DNA of 64,000 nt from Streptomyces katrae (GCF_002028425.1 NZ_CP020042.1:4253560-4317559); one strand, 5' to 3'. Positions 25,097 through 35,253 are shown, counted from the first letter of the stretch. The notes: generated by a model not told the origin, from the letters alone. Numbers and translations: made by a program.

Positions 25097-25773
25097 CCCG
25101 AGTGCTCGTCGTCGAGGATGAGGAATCCTTCAGCGACGCCCTGTCCTACATGCTCCGCAAGGAAGGCTTCGAGGTCGCGATCGCCGCGACGGGGCCCGAC
25201 GGGCTCGACGAGTTCGAGCGCAACGGCGCCGACCTCGTCCTCCTGGACCTGATGCTGCCCGGCCTGCCGGGCACGGAGGTCTGCCGGCAGCTGCGCGGCC
25301 GTTCCAACGTCCCCGTGATCATGGTGACCGCCAAGGACAGCGAGATCGACAAGGTCGTCGGCCTGGAGATAGGAGCCGACGACTACGTCACGAAGCCCTT
25401 CTCCTCCCGCGAGCTGGTCGCCCGCATCCGCGCGGTCCTGCGCCGCCGCGGCGAGCCGGAGGAGGTCACCCCGGCCGCCCTGGAGGCCGGCCCGGTGCGG
25501 ATGGACGTGGACCGGCACGTGGTCACCGTCGGCGGGGCCAAGGTGGACCTGCCGCTCAAGGAGTTCGACCTGCTGGAGATGCTGCTGCGCAACGCGGGCC
25601 GCGTGCTGACCCGTATGCAGCTGATCGACCGGGTGTGGGGCGCGGACTACGTCGGCGACACCAAGACCCTCGACGTCCACGTCAAGCGCCTGCGCGCCAA
25701 GATCGAGCCGGACCCGGGCGCCCCGCGCTACCTGGTCACGGTCCGCGGCCTCGGCTACAAGTTCGAGCCGTAG
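25093..25773 (+). CDS. phoP: Phosphate response regulator PhoP
   Basis: This OmpR/PhoB-type regulator has 226 residues. The receiver domain (about 1-120) carries Asp52 (VLLDLMLPG), the acidic pair VVEDEE and Lys101 (VTKPF). The C-terminal winged helix (about 130-226) contains FDLLEMLLRNAGRVLTR and VHVKRLRAKIEP, ending VRGLGYKFEP. It binds PHO boxes and controls phosphate uptake, teichoic acid and antibiotic genes. GTG 25093 overlaps the phoR stop. A terminator follows at 25795. Confidence 0.96.
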   Translation: MTRVLVVEDEESFSDALSYMLRKEGFEVAIAATGPDGLDEFERNGADLVLLDLMLPGLPGTEVCRQLRGRSNVPVIMVTAKDSEIDKVVGLEIGADDYVTKPFSSRELVARIRAVLRRRGEPEEVTPAALEAGPVRMDVDRHVVTVGGAKVDLPLKEFDLLEMLLRNAGRVLTRMQLIDRVWGADYVGDTKTLDVHVKRLRAKIEPDPGAPRYLVTVRGLGYKFEP

Positions 25774-25794
25774 CCCTGCCGGGTGTGAAAGGGG

Positions 25795-25829
25795 AAGGGG
25801 CCCCGGCCGCGATGCGGCTGGGGCCCCTT
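25795..25829. terminator. Bidirectional terminator between phoP and a lipoprotein gene
   Basis: A 16-bp stem with one mismatch (AAGGGGCCCCGGCCGC with GCGGCTGGGGCCCCTT) and a 3-base loop is followed by TTTCTCT. It lies between convergent genes and can serve both. Confidence 0.85.
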
Positions 25830-25882
25830 TCTCTCGCCTGGCGGCGTCGTGCTCCTGCGTCGCCAGGCGTGCGTGCGCTGCG

Positions 25883-26554
25883 TCAGTGGCCGGCGCCGTG
25901 CGACGCGGAGGCCGAGGGGGAGCCCGACGGGTTGCCCGAGGCGGCACCCGAAGGGGTGGTGCTCGGGGAGCCGGAGGGGCTGCCGGACGGGGAGGCGGAG
26001 GCCGAGCCGGACGGGGCCGGGGTGGCGCCCGCGGCCGGGGCCTCGGTGGGGCCGTAGCCGGCGTACATGCCGGTGGCCGGGACGACGTAGGCCTCGAGCT
26101 TCACGTCACCGGCGGTGCTGAGCTGGAAGGTCATCTCCTGCACGTTGCCGTTCTGGACGGCCTCGCGGCCACCCTCGACGACGGCGGAAGCGTTGCCCTT
26201 GCCGCCGATGACCACGGAGCCGCCGGCGGGTACGGTGATCTTGTCGGAGCCCTCGGCGCCCTTCAGGGTCACCTTGGACTTGCCACCCGCCAGGGTGATC
26301 GCGTCCAGGGTCTGGGCCTTGGTGCCGGTGTTGAAGAGGGTCGCCGAGACCGAGGCCGGGCCCTTCTTCTCCTTGTCGCCCTTGGTGATCACCAGGGCGT
26401 TCTGGACCTTGATGTCGCCCTTGGTGACGGCGGCGTTGTCCGGCTTGATCTGGAGAGTCTGCGCGTCGTTGCCCGCGCCGCACGCGGCAAGCGAGGCGAG
26501 CGAGAACACTACGGCGGAAGCGGCGAGGGCGCCGCGTCGAAGGCTGCGGCTCAC
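25883..26554 (-). CDS. Secreted lipoprotein with Ser/Pro/Gly-rich tail
   Basis: The 223 residues begin with a lipoprotein signal peptide; the lipobox LAAC places the lipid on Cys25. The mature part is a beta-rich domain (about 30-165: KVQNALVITKGDKEKKGPAS, ATLFNTGTKAQTLDAITLAG), resembling the copper-chaperone-like DUF461 type, but without the Met/His metal pattern. A low-complexity Ser/Gly/Pro tail follows from about residue 170. It is convergent with phoP and is probably anchored on the outer face of the membrane. Confidence 0.8.
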   Translation of the reverse strand: MSRSLRRGALAASAVVFSLASLAACGAGNDAQTLQIKPDNAAVTKGDIKVQNALVITKGDKEKKGPASVSATLFNTGTKAQTLDAITLAGGKSKVTLKGAEGSDKITVPAGGSVVIGGKGNASAVVEGGREAVQNGNVQEMTFQLSTAGDVKLEAYVVPATGMYAGYGPTEAPAAGATPAPSGSASASPSGSPSGSPSTTPSGAASGNPSGSPSASASHGAGH

Positions 26555-27109
26555 GGCGGCGGCAACTCCTTGGACGTACGGACGGGACGGTGGGCTCTCG
26601 GAGCGGCCGAGGTAAAGCCGCCCTAAGGGTGTGTCAGCGGGCTTAGGTTACCGAGCCGCCACCCCGCCCCCGCACCCGACCCTCCGCAGCGCGCGCACCG
26701 CGCCGCACGCGTGCGCGATCTTGCATTCCGCTATCCCGCCGGAGGGTCCCCCGGTGATCGAATTCAGGCATTCCGTCGAACGCCGGCCCGTGATCAATTC
26801 GGGATTGGGCCGGAACCCGCTCCGTACGCGTGCCCGCCAGTCGAACGGAGTACTTCGGTTTCCTGTCCCAGAACCCGGCAAAACGGGACGTACGTCACAC
26901 CCGTGGGCGCGTCCGCCAGGTGTAACGTGGTTGTTTCGCCCGGTCCGCACAGCGCCTCCGACCTGCGAATACCCCCCTCCGGAAGCCTTCCGCAGCACGT
27001 TCGTGTCGCTGTTGTCAAGCCCCGAGATGTGCCCTGACCTGCGAAAACGCCATTCATAACAGTCAGTTCTCGTGTTACCCTGGATAGCCACGGAAGGGGT
27101 ACCTGTCAC
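26555..27109. other. Gene-free region upstream of carD
   Basis: About 555 bases between divergent genes. Several open frames exist on both strands, but none has a Streptomyces codon pattern with a ribosome site. The stretch 26900-27100 is more AT-rich and must hold the carD promoter and leader. I see no clear hairpin or riboswitch motif. Confidence 0.5.
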
Positions 27110-27592
27110 ATGACGTTCAAGGTTGGCGACACCGTGGTCTATCCCCATCACGGGGCCGCGCTGATCGAGGCCATCGAAACTCGCCAGATCAAAGGCGTGG
27201 ACAAGACCTACTTGGTGCTCAAGGTCGCCCAGGGCGACCTGACGGTTCGTGTGCCTGCGGACAATGCGGAGTTCGTCGGCGTTCGCGACGTAGTCGGCCA
27301 GGACGGGCTGGACCGGGTCTTCGAGGTGCTCCGCGCACCGTACGCAGAAGAGCCCACGAACTGGTCCCGTCGCTACAAGGCAAATCTGGAGAAGCTCGCT
27401 TCGGGCGATGTCATCAAGGTCGCCGAAGTGGTGCGCGACCTGTGGCGTCGTGAGCGTGAGCGTGGGCTTTCCGCTGGTGAGAAGCGGATGCTCGCGAAGG
27501 CGCGTCAGATTCTGGTGAGCGAGCTCGCGCTCGCCGAAAACACGAACGAGGACAAGGCAGAGGCCCTCCTCGACGAGGTTCTCGCGTCCTGA
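27110..27592 (+). CDS. carD: CarD-family RNA polymerase-binding regulator
   Basis: The 160-residue protein starts [20 protein letters not shown]. The N-terminal Tudor-like domain (about 1-60) binds the beta subunit of RNA polymerase. The C-terminal helical domain (about 65-160) has [17 protein letters not shown] and [16 protein letters not shown]. CarD stabilises the open promoter complex and is a general factor in actinobacteria. It lies upstream of ispD-ispF, as in mycobacteria and Streptomyces. Confidence 0.95.
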   Translation: MTFKVGDTVVYPHHGAALIEAIETRQIKGVDKTYLVLKVAQGDLTVRVPADNAEFVGVRDVVGQDGLDRVFEVLRAPYAEEPTNWSRRYKANLEKLASGDVIKVAEVVRDLWRRERERGLSAGEKRMLAKARQILVSELALAENTNEDKAEALLDEVLAS

Positions 27593-27822
27593 CGCTCGAA
27601 CCGATCACAGTGTGCCGCGGTGCCCGATGACAGGCCCTCTCCTCCACGAGAGGGCCGTTGCCGGGCGCTGCGGCATGTCTGCGTCCGCGCGTGCTTCCTG
27701 GTGTGCCGGGTCCGGGCAGCCGTCTCGACCGGTCGTCACGGAAGGGGCGAGGGCGTCGCACCCGGCACCCTTCAGGCCATACCCATGTCGGCCGAAGTCA
27801 CAAACCTGGCTCGGAGCTACTG

Positions 27823-28569
27823 ATGTCTGACGAATCCCGCCCCCACCGCACCGCCGCGGTGATCCCGGCCGCCGGCCGCGGGGTACGCCTCGGCCCCGGC
27901 GCCCCCAAGGCCCTGCGGGCCCTCGGCGGGACACCGATGCTGGTCCACGCCGTCCGCGCCATGGCCCGCTCCCGCGCGGTGTCCCTCGTCGTGGTCGTCG
28001 CCCCGCCCGACGGGGCCACCGAGGTGCGCCACCTCCTCGACGAGCACCCGCTGGCCGGGGGCACCGACGTCCTCGTCGTCCCCGGCGGCGACACCCGCCA
28101 GGAATCCGTGCGGGCCGGCCTGGACGCCCTCCCGGCCGACATCACCTCCGTCCTCATCCACGACGCCGCCCGCCCGCTGGTCCCCGTCGACACCGTGGAC
28201 TCCGTGGTCGAGGCCGTCCGCGGCGGCGCCCCCGCCGTCGTGCCCGCCCTGCCGCTCGCCGACACCGTCAAGGAGGTCGAGCCCGGCCGCCCCGGCGAGC
28301 CCGAGCCCGTCCTCGGCACCCCCGAGCGCGCCCGGCTGCGCGCCGTCCAGACCCCGCAGGGCTTCGACCTGAAGACCCTCCTGCACGCGCACGAGACCAT
28401 CGCCGTCGACGGCGAGGGCGCCACCGACGACGCCGGAATGGTGGAGCGCACCGGGGTCACCGTGGTGGTCGTCCCCGGCCACGAGGAGGCCTTCAAGGTC
28501 ACCCGCCCCCTCGACCTGGTCCTCGCCGAGGCCGTACTCGCCCGCAGGAGGGCCACCGATGCGTACTAG
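27823..28569 (+). CDS. ispD: 2-C-methyl-D-erythritol 4-phosphate cytidylyltransferase
   Basis: This enzyme joins CTP and MEP in the non-mevalonate isoprenoid pathway. The 248-residue protein starts at ATG 27823 (CGGAG eight bases upstream). It shows the nucleotide-binding motif [28 protein letters not shown] and the signature [16 protein letters not shown] region of unusual length between LADTVKEV and RLRAVQTPQ is rich in Pro and Glu. It overlaps ispF by 11 bases, so the two steps are co-translated. Confidence 0.95.
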   Translation: MSDESRPHRTAAVIPAAGRGVRLGPGAPKALRALGGTPMLVHAVRAMARSRAVSLVVVVAPPDGATEVRHLLDEHPLAGGTDVLVVPGGDTRQESVRAGLDALPADITSVLIHDAARPLVPVDTVDSVVEAVRGGAPAVVPALPLADTVKEVEPGRPGEPEPVLGTPERARLRAVQTPQGFDLKTLLHAHETIAVDGEGATDDAGMVERTGVTVVVVPGHEEAFKVTRPLDLVLAEAVLARRRATDAY

Positions 28570-29107
28570 TCCCGCAGGGTCCGAGGAGTCCGCCGGCGCG
28601 GCCGCCGGCCCGGCCCCCGCCGCCCCCCTCATGCCGCTCGTCGGCATCGGCACCGACGTGCACGCCTTCGAGGCCGGCCGCGAGCTGTGGTGCGCGGGCC
28701 TGCTCTGGGAGGGCGAGGACGGGCTCGCCGGGCACTCCGACGGCGACGTCGCCGCCCACGCCGCCTGCGACGCCCTCTTCTCCGCCGCCGGCGCCGGCGA
28801 CCTCGGCGCCCACTTCGGCACCTCCCGCCCGGAGTGGTCCGGCGCCGCCGGCGTCACCCTCCTGGCGGAGGCCGCCCGCATCGTCCGCGCCGAGGGCTAC
28901 GAGATCGGCAACATCGCGATCCAGGTGATCGGCGTACGCCCGAAGATCGGCAAGCGGCGCGAAGAAGCGCAGAAGGCGCTCTCGGCCGCGGCGGGCGCCC
29001 CCGTTTCCGTCTCCGGCACCACCACCGACGGACTCGGCCTCACCGGCCGGGCCGAGGGCCTGGCCGCCATCGCCACCGCCCTCGTCTACCGGACGGACCG
29101 GGACTGA
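28559..29107 (+). CDS. ispF: 2-C-methyl-D-erythritol 2,4-cyclodiphosphate synthase
   Basis: This enzyme closes the cyclodiphosphate ring in the MEP pathway as a zinc-dependent trimer. It has the metal ligands in [29 protein letters not shown] and the loop [11 protein letters not shown]. The 182-residue reading from ATG 28559 carries an Ala/Pro-rich extension of about 24 residues before MPLVGIGTD. An internal start at 28631 would give the usual family length, but the overlap with ispD favours the longer form. Confidence 0.93.
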   Translation: MRTSPAGSEESAGAAAGPAPAAPLMPLVGIGTDVHAFEAGRELWCAGLLWEGEDGLAGHSDGDVAAHAACDALFSAAGAGDLGAHFGTSRPEWSGAAGVTLLAEAARIVRAEGYEIGNIAIQVIGVRPKIGKRREEAQKALSAAAGAPVSVSGTTTDGLGLTGRAEGLAAIATALVYRTDRD

Positions 29108-29187
29108 GTACGGGGTATGCCCACCGGGCGGCCGTTACGGATGTCAGGCCGCCGATGACCGATGTCACCTCTTCGGCAACAAAGCGT

Positions 29188-29213
29188 CCCCGCGACCTCA
29201 AACGGTCGCGGGG
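29188..29213 (+). terminator. Hairpin between ispF and cysS
   Basis: CCCCGCGACC and GGTCGCGGGG form a perfect 10-bp stem with a 6-base loop, 30 bp before the cysS start. It most likely ends the ispDF transcript. A cysS leader attenuator is possible but nothing else supports it. Confidence 0.7.
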
Positions 29214-29243
29214 CACTGCCGCAGGCGCACTACCCTGGATGCC

Positions 29244-30644
29244 GTGACTATTCGCCTGTACGACACCAGCGCCCGGCAGATCCGCGACTTCACCCCGCTC
29301 GTCCCGGGCTGCGTCTCGATCTACCTCTGCGGTGCCACCGTCCAGGCGGCGCCGCACATCGGACACATCCGCTCCGGCCTCAACTTCGACATGATGCGCC
29401 GCTGGTTCACCTACCGCGGCTACGACGTGACCTTCGTCCGCAACGTCACGGACATCGACGACAAGATCATCGCCAAGTCGGCCGACCAGGGCCGCCCCTG
29501 GTGGTCCATCGGCTACGAGAACGAGCGCGCCTTCAACGACGGCTACACCGCCCTCGGCTGCCTGCCGCCCACCTACGAGCCCCGCGCCACCGGCCACGTC
29601 ACCGAGATGGTCGAGATGATGCGCGGCCTGATCGAGCGCGGCCACGCGTACGAAGCGGACGGCAACGTCTACTTCGACGTGCGCTCCTTCCCCGGCTACC
29701 TGGAGCTGTCGAACCAGGAGCTCGACAACCTCCTCCAGCCCTCCGGCGAGGGCGAGACCGGCAAGCGCGACCCGCGCGACTTCGCCATGTGGAAGGCCGC
29801 CAAGCCCGGCGAGCCCTCCTGGGAGACCCCCTGGGGCCGCGGCCGCCCCGGCTGGCACCTGGAGTGCTCCGCCATGGCCCACAAGTACCTCGGCTCGGCC
29901 TTCGACGTCCACGGCGGCGGCCTGGACCTGATCTTCCCGCACCACGAGAACGAGATCGCCCAGGCCAAGGCCTTCGGCGACGAGTTCGCCAACTTCTGGG
30001 TGCACAACGCCTGGGTCACCATGTCCGGCGAGAAGATGTCCAAGTCCCTCGGCAACTCCGTGCTGGTCTCCGAGATGGTCAAGCAGTGGCGTCCGATCGT
30101 CCTGCGCTACTACCTCGGCACCCCGCACTACCGCTCGATGATCGAGTACAGCGAGGAGGCGCTGCGCGAGGCCGAGTCCGCGTTCGCGCGCATCGAGGGC
30201 TTCTGCCAGCGCGTGGTCGAGAAGGCGGGCGGGCCCGTCGAGGCCGCCGCCGAGGTGCCGCCGGCCTTCGCCGAGGCGATGGACGACGACCTGGGCGTCC
30301 CCCAGGCCCTCGCGATCGTCCACACCACCGTCCGCCAGGGCAACAGCGCGCTCGCCGCCGACGACAAGGACGGGGCCATCGCCCGCCTGTCCGAGGTACG
30401 GGCCATGCTCGGCGTGCTCGGCCTGGACCCGCTCGACCCCCAGTGGGCCGGCGAGTCCGATCGCGGCGAGGAACTGCACGGCGCCGTCGACACCCTCGTA
30501 CGCCTCGTCCTGGACCAGCGCGAGTCCGCCCGGGCCCGCAAGGACTGGGCGACCGCCGACGCCATCCGCGACCAGCTCCAGCAGTCCGGCCTGGTCATCG
30601 AGGACAGCCCCACCGGCCCGCGCTGGACGCTCGGCCCGCGCTGA
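29244..30644 (+). CDS. cysS: Cysteine-tRNA ligase
   Basis: This class I aminoacyl-tRNA synthetase has 466 residues. It starts at GTG 29244 ([12 protein letters not shown]). The zinc ligands are [16 protein letters not shown] and HHENE. The ATP-binding signatures are [12 protein letters not shown] and [11 protein letters not shown]. The C-terminal anticodon-binding helices (about 345-466) are present. The mycothiol enzyme MshC is a paralogue, but the full-length C-terminal domain and HIGH/KMSKS layout fit CysS. The following rlmB is in the same direction after a terminator. Confidence 0.96.
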   Translation: MTIRLYDTSARQIRDFTPLVPGCVSIYLCGATVQAAPHIGHIRSGLNFDMMRRWFTYRGYDVTFVRNVTDIDDKIIAKSADQGRPWWSIGYENERAFNDGYTALGCLPPTYEPRATGHVTEMVEMMRGLIERGHAYEADGNVYFDVRSFPGYLELSNQELDNLLQPSGEGETGKRDPRDFAMWKAAKPGEPSWETPWGRGRPGWHLECSAMAHKYLGSAFDVHGGGLDLIFPHHENEIAQAKAFGDEFANFWVHNAWVTMSGEKMSKSLGNSVLVSEMVKQWRPIVLRYYLGTPHYRSMIEYSEEALREAESAFARIEGFCQRVVEKAGGPVEAAAEVPPAFAEAMDDDLGVPQALAIVHTTVRQGNSALAADDKDGAIARLSEVRAMLGVLGLDPLDPQWAGESDRGEELHGAVDTLVRLVLDQRESARARKDWATADAIRDQLQQSGLVIEDSPTGPRWTLGPR

Positions 30645-30668
30645 CCCGGACCCGATCCGGACCCGGCC

Positions 30669-30696
30669 GGGTCCGGTCCGCAGCCGGACCGGACCC
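30669..30696 (+). terminator. Terminator after cysS
   Basis: GGGTCCGGTCC (30669-30679) pairs perfectly with GGACCGGACCC (30686-30696), with a second overlapping GGACCCGG-type repeat just upstream. It lies 25 bp after the cysS stop. Confidence 0.8.
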
Positions 30697-30788
30697 GCTC
30701 GGACCAGCGCCGTTGTGCCGCTCGGCCCTCCGGGCGGCACACTCTTCATACGTACATATCGCAGCACGAACGAAAACAGGTAGAGGTC

Positions 30789-31760
30789 ATGGCCGGTAAC
30801 AGCCAGCGCAGGAACCGCCGCACGTCCAACAAGAAGGGCGCCACGGTCGGTAGCGGTGGCCAGCGGCGCCGGGGCCTGGAAGGCAAGGGCCCCACGCCCA
30901 AGGCCGAGGACCGCAAGGGCCACAAGGCCTTCCGCGTCTCCAACGCCATGGCCCGCCAGGCCGCCAAGCGCCGCCCCGCCCCCCGCCGCGGCGGCCCCAA
31001 GGGCACCAGCGAGATGGTCGTCGGCCGCAACCCCGTGTTCGAGGCCCTGCGCGACGGCGTCCCCGCCACCACCCTCTACGTGCAGCAGTTCATCGACAAC
31101 GACGAGCGCGTCCGCGACGCCCTCAAGCTCGCCGGCGAGCGCGGCAACATCAACCTGATGGAAGCCCCCCGCGCCGAGCTGGACCGCATGACCAACGGGC
31201 TCAACCACCAGGGCCTCGTCCTCCAGGTCCCGCCCTACGAGTACGCGCACCCCGAGGACCTCACCGACGCCGCCTACGACAACGGCGAGGACCCCCTCAT
31301 CGTCGCCCTCGACGGCGTCACCGACCCGCGCAACCTCGGCGCCATCGTCCGCTCCGTCTCCGCCTTCGGCGGCCACGGCGTGGTCATCCCCGAGCGCCGC
31401 GCCGCCGGCATGACCGCCGGCGCCTGGAAGACCTCCGCCGGCACCGCCGCCCGCACCCCGGTCTCCCGCGTCACCAACCTGACCCGCGCCCTCCAGGAGT
31501 ACAAGAAGGCCGGCATCGCCGTCGTCGGCCTCGCCGCCGAGGGCACCCACGAGGTCCAGGACCTCGACGCCCTCGCCGGCCCCGTCGTCATCGTCGTCGG
31601 CTCCGAGGGCAAGGGCCTCGGCCGCCTCGTCGGCGAGAACTGCGACTACCTCGTCCGCATCCCCATGCCGGGCGGCGCCGAGTCCCTCAACGCCGGCGTC
31701 GCCGCGGGCGTCGTCCTCTACGAGGCCGCCCGCCGCCGCGCCACCCGCGGCCGCGTCTGA
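30789..31760 (+). CDS. rlmB: 23S rRNA (guanosine-2'-O-)-methyltransferase RlmB
   Basis: This SpoU-family enzyme has 323 residues. A basic, disordered N-terminal extension (about 1-70, many Arg/Lys/Gly) is followed by the substrate-binding domain ([20 protein letters not shown]). The trefoil-knot SPOUT domain has [31 protein letters not shown] and [20 protein letters not shown]. It modifies G2251-equivalent in 23S rRNA. The long basic tail is usual for actinobacterial members. Confidence 0.93.
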   Translation: MAGNSQRRNRRTSNKKGATVGSGGQRRRGLEGKGPTPKAEDRKGHKAFRVSNAMARQAAKRRPAPRRGGPKGTSEMVVGRNPVFEALRDGVPATTLYVQQFIDNDERVRDALKLAGERGNINLMEAPRAELDRMTNGLNHQGLVLQVPPYEYAHPEDLTDAAYDNGEDPLIVALDGVTDPRNLGAIVRSVSAFGGHGVVIPERRAAGMTAGAWKTSAGTAARTPVSRVTNLTRALQEYKKAGIAVVGLAAEGTHEVQDLDALAGPVVIVVGSEGKGLGRLVGENCDYLVRIPMPGGAESLNAGVAAGVVLYEAARRRATRGRV

Positions 31761-31765
31761 CCCGT

Positions 31766-31820
31766 ACGGCCCCTGGGCCGCCGTACGGCACGTACGCCGT
31801 GCGGCGGCCCCCCGGGCCGT
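31766..31820 (+). terminator. Terminator after rlmB
   Basis: A long GC-rich imperfect stem of about 24 bp with an ACGTA loop (GCCGCCGTACGGC against GCCGTGCGGCGGC) starts six bases after the rlmB stop. Confidence 0.75.
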
Positions 31821-32038
31821 CCGTCAGCCGGCCAGGCCCAGCTGATCGTGCGCACGCTGCATGTGTTCCACGGACGGTCCTCCGGATGTCTGCCGACGCA
31901 ACTCCCGGGATTCTCACGCCAGATGGGGACGCGCGTCCGAACAATGATTCTGCCGTGACCAAGGTGGCTTGATCTTGACGGGCCTCGGACAGATCCCTGC
32001 CGTCAAAGCAGTGTCCTAAACACTGATCACTCGGTTAG

Positions 32039-33604
32039 ATGAGTGTGGACACCAGAACGTCAGGGTTCGACGACCAGCCCGCGCTGAGCATGGTCAAGGT
32101 GCCGTGCGACCCCGCACAGGTCATCGTCAACCACGCCAGCTTCCGCGTGCGGCTCGCACCGAGCCCGAGCGCGCGTTCCAAGCCCGCGAATGCCCCCGGC
32201 CCCGGCCGCGCACCGGTCCTCGCCGTCGGAGCCGTCGCGGCCGCCGGAGCCACCCGCCGCCGCGCCCCCGTCGTCTGGAGCGGCAAGACCGCCCCGGGCG
32301 GCGACGCCGCGGCCACCGGCGGACTCCTCCAGGCCGTCCGCGAAGCCGGACGCGCCCACGACGACTACGACGGCGGCGCCACCCAGACCATCCCCCGGGT
32401 GGATCTGGCGCGCGACCTCGCCGAGGACACCCTCGCCACCCCCACCGTCATCGGCCAGCGCACCTACGCCGACCCCGACGAGACCCGCCCCCTGGCCGCC
32501 GTACCCGACCAACCGCGCCAGGCCTACGAGCCCTACGAGCCGTACGAGCCCTACGACCAACAGCCCCCGTACCCCGGCGGCCCCGCCGCCGACACCCGCC
32601 GCCCCGCCGACACCCGCGCCCAGGCCTCCTACTACCCCGGCCGCCGCATGAACCTCGGCGTCGTGCTGCTCCCGCTGCGCGTCTTCCTCGGCTTCATCTC
32701 CATCTACGCCGGCATGGGCAAACTCTGCGACCCCGTCTACTTCGACGGCGGCGAACGCGGCTCCATGGTCACCTGGCTGCGCACCCTGCACCCCTGGGCC
32801 CTCGCCGAACCCCTGCGCGACTTTGCCCTCGCCCACCCCGTCGGCGCCGGCCTCACCGTCGCCTTCCTCCAGGTGCTCGTCGGCGTCCTCACCGTCTTCG
32901 GCCTCTGGCAGCGCTTCGCCGCCTGCATCGGCGCCCTGCTCTCCGCCGCCCTGCTGATGACCGTCAGCTGGAAGACCGTCCCCGCCTACGACGCCCCCGA
33001 CATCATCTACCTCGCCGCCTGGAGCCCGCTGATCATCGCCGGCGCCCCCGTCTACTCCCTCGAGGGACGTCTCGCCGGCGAAGCCTGGCGCACCCTCGGC
33101 CCCCGCTCCGAGGTGTGGCAGCTCCGCCGCCGCGTCCTGCGCCGCGGCACCGTCATGGCCACCGTCGTCTGCGGACTCACCCTCCTCATCGGCTCCCTCC
33201 TCGGCGGGGCCGTCCGCTCCAGCACCGTCGTCACCGTCCCCGGCCCCGGCCAGGCCCCCAGCAACTACCTCCCCGGCAGCCCCCTGCCCCAGCCCCCCGC
33301 CCACCAGCAGTCCGGGCCGGCCAAGCAGCAGCCCTCCAAGCAGCCCTCCCCGTCCGCCTCGGCCTCCGCCTCCGCACCCGCCGCCAAGTCCGGCCGTACC
33401 GCAGGCGGGACCCCCACCCGCGACGGCGCCGCCGCCGGCTCCGGCGCCCCCACCGCCACCAAGGGCAGCAGCAGCGGCCAGAGCCCCCGCAGCAGCACCC
33501 CCAGGCAGTCCAGCCCGCAGCAGCCCCCCGCCACCTCGGGCAGCCGCAGCGGCGGCGACACCACCGCCAAGAAGCCCGGCCTCGTCGGCGGCCTCCTCGG
33601 CTGA
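32039..33604 (+). CDS. DoxX/DoxD-family membrane protein with long disordered ends
   Basis: The 521-residue protein has a disordered N-terminal half (about 1-200) with YEPYEPYEPY repeats, then a DoxX-type bundle of four or five helices (about 205-395: VVLLPLRVFLGFISIYAGMG, FLQVLVGVLTVFGLW, IIYLAAWSPLIIAGAP). One more membrane helix follows (VMATVVCGLTLLIGSLLGG), and then a Ser/Pro/Gly/Lys-rich outer tail of about 110 residues. DoxX proteins take part in redox or sulfur-linked electron transfer; here the role is unknown. A strong terminator follows. Confidence 0.85.
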   Translation: MSVDTRTSGFDDQPALSMVKVPCDPAQVIVNHASFRVRLAPSPSARSKPANAPGPGRAPVLAVGAVAAAGATRRRAPVVWSGKTAPGGDAAATGGLLQAVREAGRAHDDYDGGATQTIPRVDLARDLAEDTLATPTVIGQRTYADPDETRPLAAVPDQPRQAYEPYEPYEPYDQQPPYPGGPAADTRRPADTRAQASYYPGRRMNLGVVLLPLRVFLGFISIYAGMGKLCDPVYFDGGERGSMVTWLRTLHPWALAEPLRDFALAHPVGAGLTVAFLQVLVGVLTVFGLWQRFAACIGALLSAALLMTVSWKTVPAYDAPDIIYLAAWSPLIIAGAPVYSLEGRLAGEAWRTLGPRSEVWQLRRRVLRRGTVMATVVCGLTLLIGSLLGGAVRSSTVVTVPGPGQAPSNYLPGSPLPQPPAHQQSGPAKQQPSKQPSPSASASASAPAAKSGRTAGGTPTRDGAAAGSGAPTATKGSSSGQSPRSSTPRQSSPQQPPATSGSRSGGDTTAKKPGLVGGLLG

Positions 33605-33622
33605 CCGGAACACACCGACGGC

Positions 33623-33657
33623 AAGGGCCCGGCGCGCCAACAGCGCGCCGGGCCCTT
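33623..33657. terminator. Bidirectional terminator
   Basis: A perfect 15-bp stem (AAGGGCCCGGCGCGC with its complement) and 5-base loop lies between the convergent DoxX-family gene and the TPR gene. Confidence 0.9.
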
Positions 33658-33676
33658 CCCACTGCGTCACGCCCGG

Positions 33677-34465
33677 TCAGGCACCGTCGATACGGTCGAG
33701 CAACACGCGGGCCTGGACGGTGCGGGGATGCTCCGCGCCGTAGAAGGCCAGACAGTCACGGTGGGCGGCCGCGGCCAGCGGACGGGCCTGGGCACCACGG
33801 CCCAGCCCGAACAGGGCAGCGGCCTCGTTCAGCTCGGCCATCCCGGTCTCCGGGGCATTGAGGGCGTGGGCCAGAGCGAACCGCACCTTCACGGTGAACC
33901 GGTCCTGCCCGTCATGAACGGCCAGGATGTTCCGCGCCACCGCCTCCACCGCCGGGTAGTCGCCCTTCATGTCGAGCGCCCGGATCTGCGCGGCCAGGGC
34001 GTCCATCGCCACGTACGGCATCTCGGCCCGGCTCGCCGCCCGGCAGACGGCCACGCACTCCGACTCGGACTCGTCGTACCGGCCCAGCTCGTTCAGCACC
34101 TCGGCACGGCCCAGGCGCAGCTTCAGGGTCACCCGGTGTTCCTCACCGAAGACCTCGCTCACGACCGGCAGCTGCCCGTCGTACAGGGCGAGCGCCTCGT
34201 CCGGGCGGCCCTGAGCGCTCGCCGCGAGCGCGGCGATGCTCAGCCCCATCGGCACGACCAGGTCGTCCGGCTTCCGCCCCGTCGCCCCTGCCACCGAGCG
34301 CGCCTCCGCCTCGGCCTCGGCATAGCGCCCCGCGGCGAACAGGGCCCTGGCCCGCGCCAGGAGGTCGTCCGCCCGCTGATTGTCCTCGCGCCGGCCGCGC
34401 GACCGAAAGAATGCCGTACCCGGAGCATATGAACGCCGCGTACGTCTGTTCGGGAAACGGGACAA
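33677..34465 (-). CDS. Tetratricopeptide-repeat protein
   Basis: The 262-residue reading uses a TTG start at 34465; no better start lies further in before RREDNQRADDLLARARALFA. It contains several TPR-like helical pairs: ALFAAGRYAEAEAEARSV, SAQGRPDEALALYDGQLPVV, VLNELGRYDESESECVAVC and AALFGLGRGAQARPLAAAAH. The spacing of about 40 residues fits the TPR_10/TPR_12 type. It probably serves as a protein-binding scaffold. The partner is unknown. Confidence 0.8.
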   Translation of the reverse strand: MSRFPNRRTRRSYAPGTAFFRSRGRREDNQRADDLLARARALFAAGRYAEAEAEARSVAGATGRKPDDLVVPMGLSIAALAASAQGRPDEALALYDGQLPVVSEVFGEEHRVTLKLRLGRAEVLNELGRYDESESECVAVCRAASRAEMPYVAMDALAAQIRALDMKGDYPAVEAVARNILAVHDGQDRFTVKVRFALAHALNAPETGMAELNEAAALFGLGRGAQARPLAAAAHRDCLAFYGAEHPRTVQARVLLDRIDGA

Positions 34466-34482
34466 CTGGTGCGCGGAAAGCC

Positions 34483-35253
34483 TCAGACGGCGCTCTGAGC
34501 CCCCAACTCCCGTGCCGCCTCGGCCAGGTCCTTCGCCGTGTCGATCGCCCGCCAGTAGGCCCCCTGCGGCAGCGGAAACCCCGCCAGCCGCCGCTCCCGC
34601 GCCAGCCGCGGGAACGTCGTCCGCTCGTGATCCCCCAAATCCGGCAGCAGCGCGGCGAATTCAGGCGCGAACACATACACCCCGGCGTTGACCGGATAGG
34701 GCGAAAGCGGCGCCTCGACGAAGTCCAGCACCTGCCCGAACTCGTTCGTCTCCACCACCCCCCACGGAAGCCGCGGCCGCGCCAGCGCCAGCGTCGCCAC
34801 CGCCCCCCGCTCCGCATGGAAGGCCGCCATCTCCCGCAACGGGAACCGCGTCCACACGTCCCCGTTCGTCGCGTACCACGCCCGGTCCGGATACGGCAGG
34901 TGCCGGGCCGCGTACTTCAGCCCGCCGCCGCGCCCCAACGGCTCCTCCTCCACCACCGTCGTCACCCGCAACGGCAGCACCGCCCCCGCCAGCCACTCCT
35001 GTAGCACCCCCGCGAGATGCCCGCACGAAACCACCGCATCCGTCACCCCCTCCGCCGCCAGCCACGCCAACTGGTGCCCGATGATCGGCACTCCCGTCCC
35101 CGGGATCTCGACCATCGGCTTCGGCCGGTCGTCCGTATACGGCCGCAGCCGCGAACCCTGGCCCCCCGCCAGGACGACGGCCTGGACGGGCGGGGGCGGG
35201 AACGCGGCCGCGCGGTCGGTGGATTGTGCAGCTGGGGGAGGGGTGTCGGTCAT
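34483..35253 (-). CDS. Sugar-1-phosphate nucleotidyltransferase family protein
   Basis: The 256-residue protein starts at ATG 35253 and lacks a signal peptide. The nucleotidyltransferase signature AVVLAGGQGSRLRPYTDDRP and KPMVEIPG is followed by the metal-binding Asp in YATNGDVWT. The rest ends without a beta-helix acyltransferase domain. It should activate a sugar phosphate with an NTP, most like mannose-1-phosphate guanylyltransferase. The true substrate cannot be read. No glycan cluster surrounds it. Confidence 0.88.
   Translation of the reverse strand: MTDTPPPAAQSTDRAAAFPPPPVQAVVLAGGQGSRLRPYTDDRPKPMVEIPGTGVPIIGHQLAWLAAEGVTDAVVSCGHLAGVLQEWLAGAVLPLRVTTVVEEEPLGRGGGLKYAARHLPYPDRAWYATNGDVWTRFPLREMAAFHAERGAVATLALARPRLPWGVVETNEFGQVLDFVEAPLSPYPVNAGVYVFAPEFAALLPDLGDHERTTFPRLARERRLAGFPLPQGAYWRAIDTAKDLAEAARELGAQSAV

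Noticed and set aside
29188..29243. T-box leader of cysS
   Set aside because: Only a simple hairpin is present; no specifier loop or T-box sequence is visible.
29040..31550. An 836-codon open frame on the minus strand
   Set aside because: It runs antisense through ispF, cysS and rlmB. No motif or ribosome site supports it.
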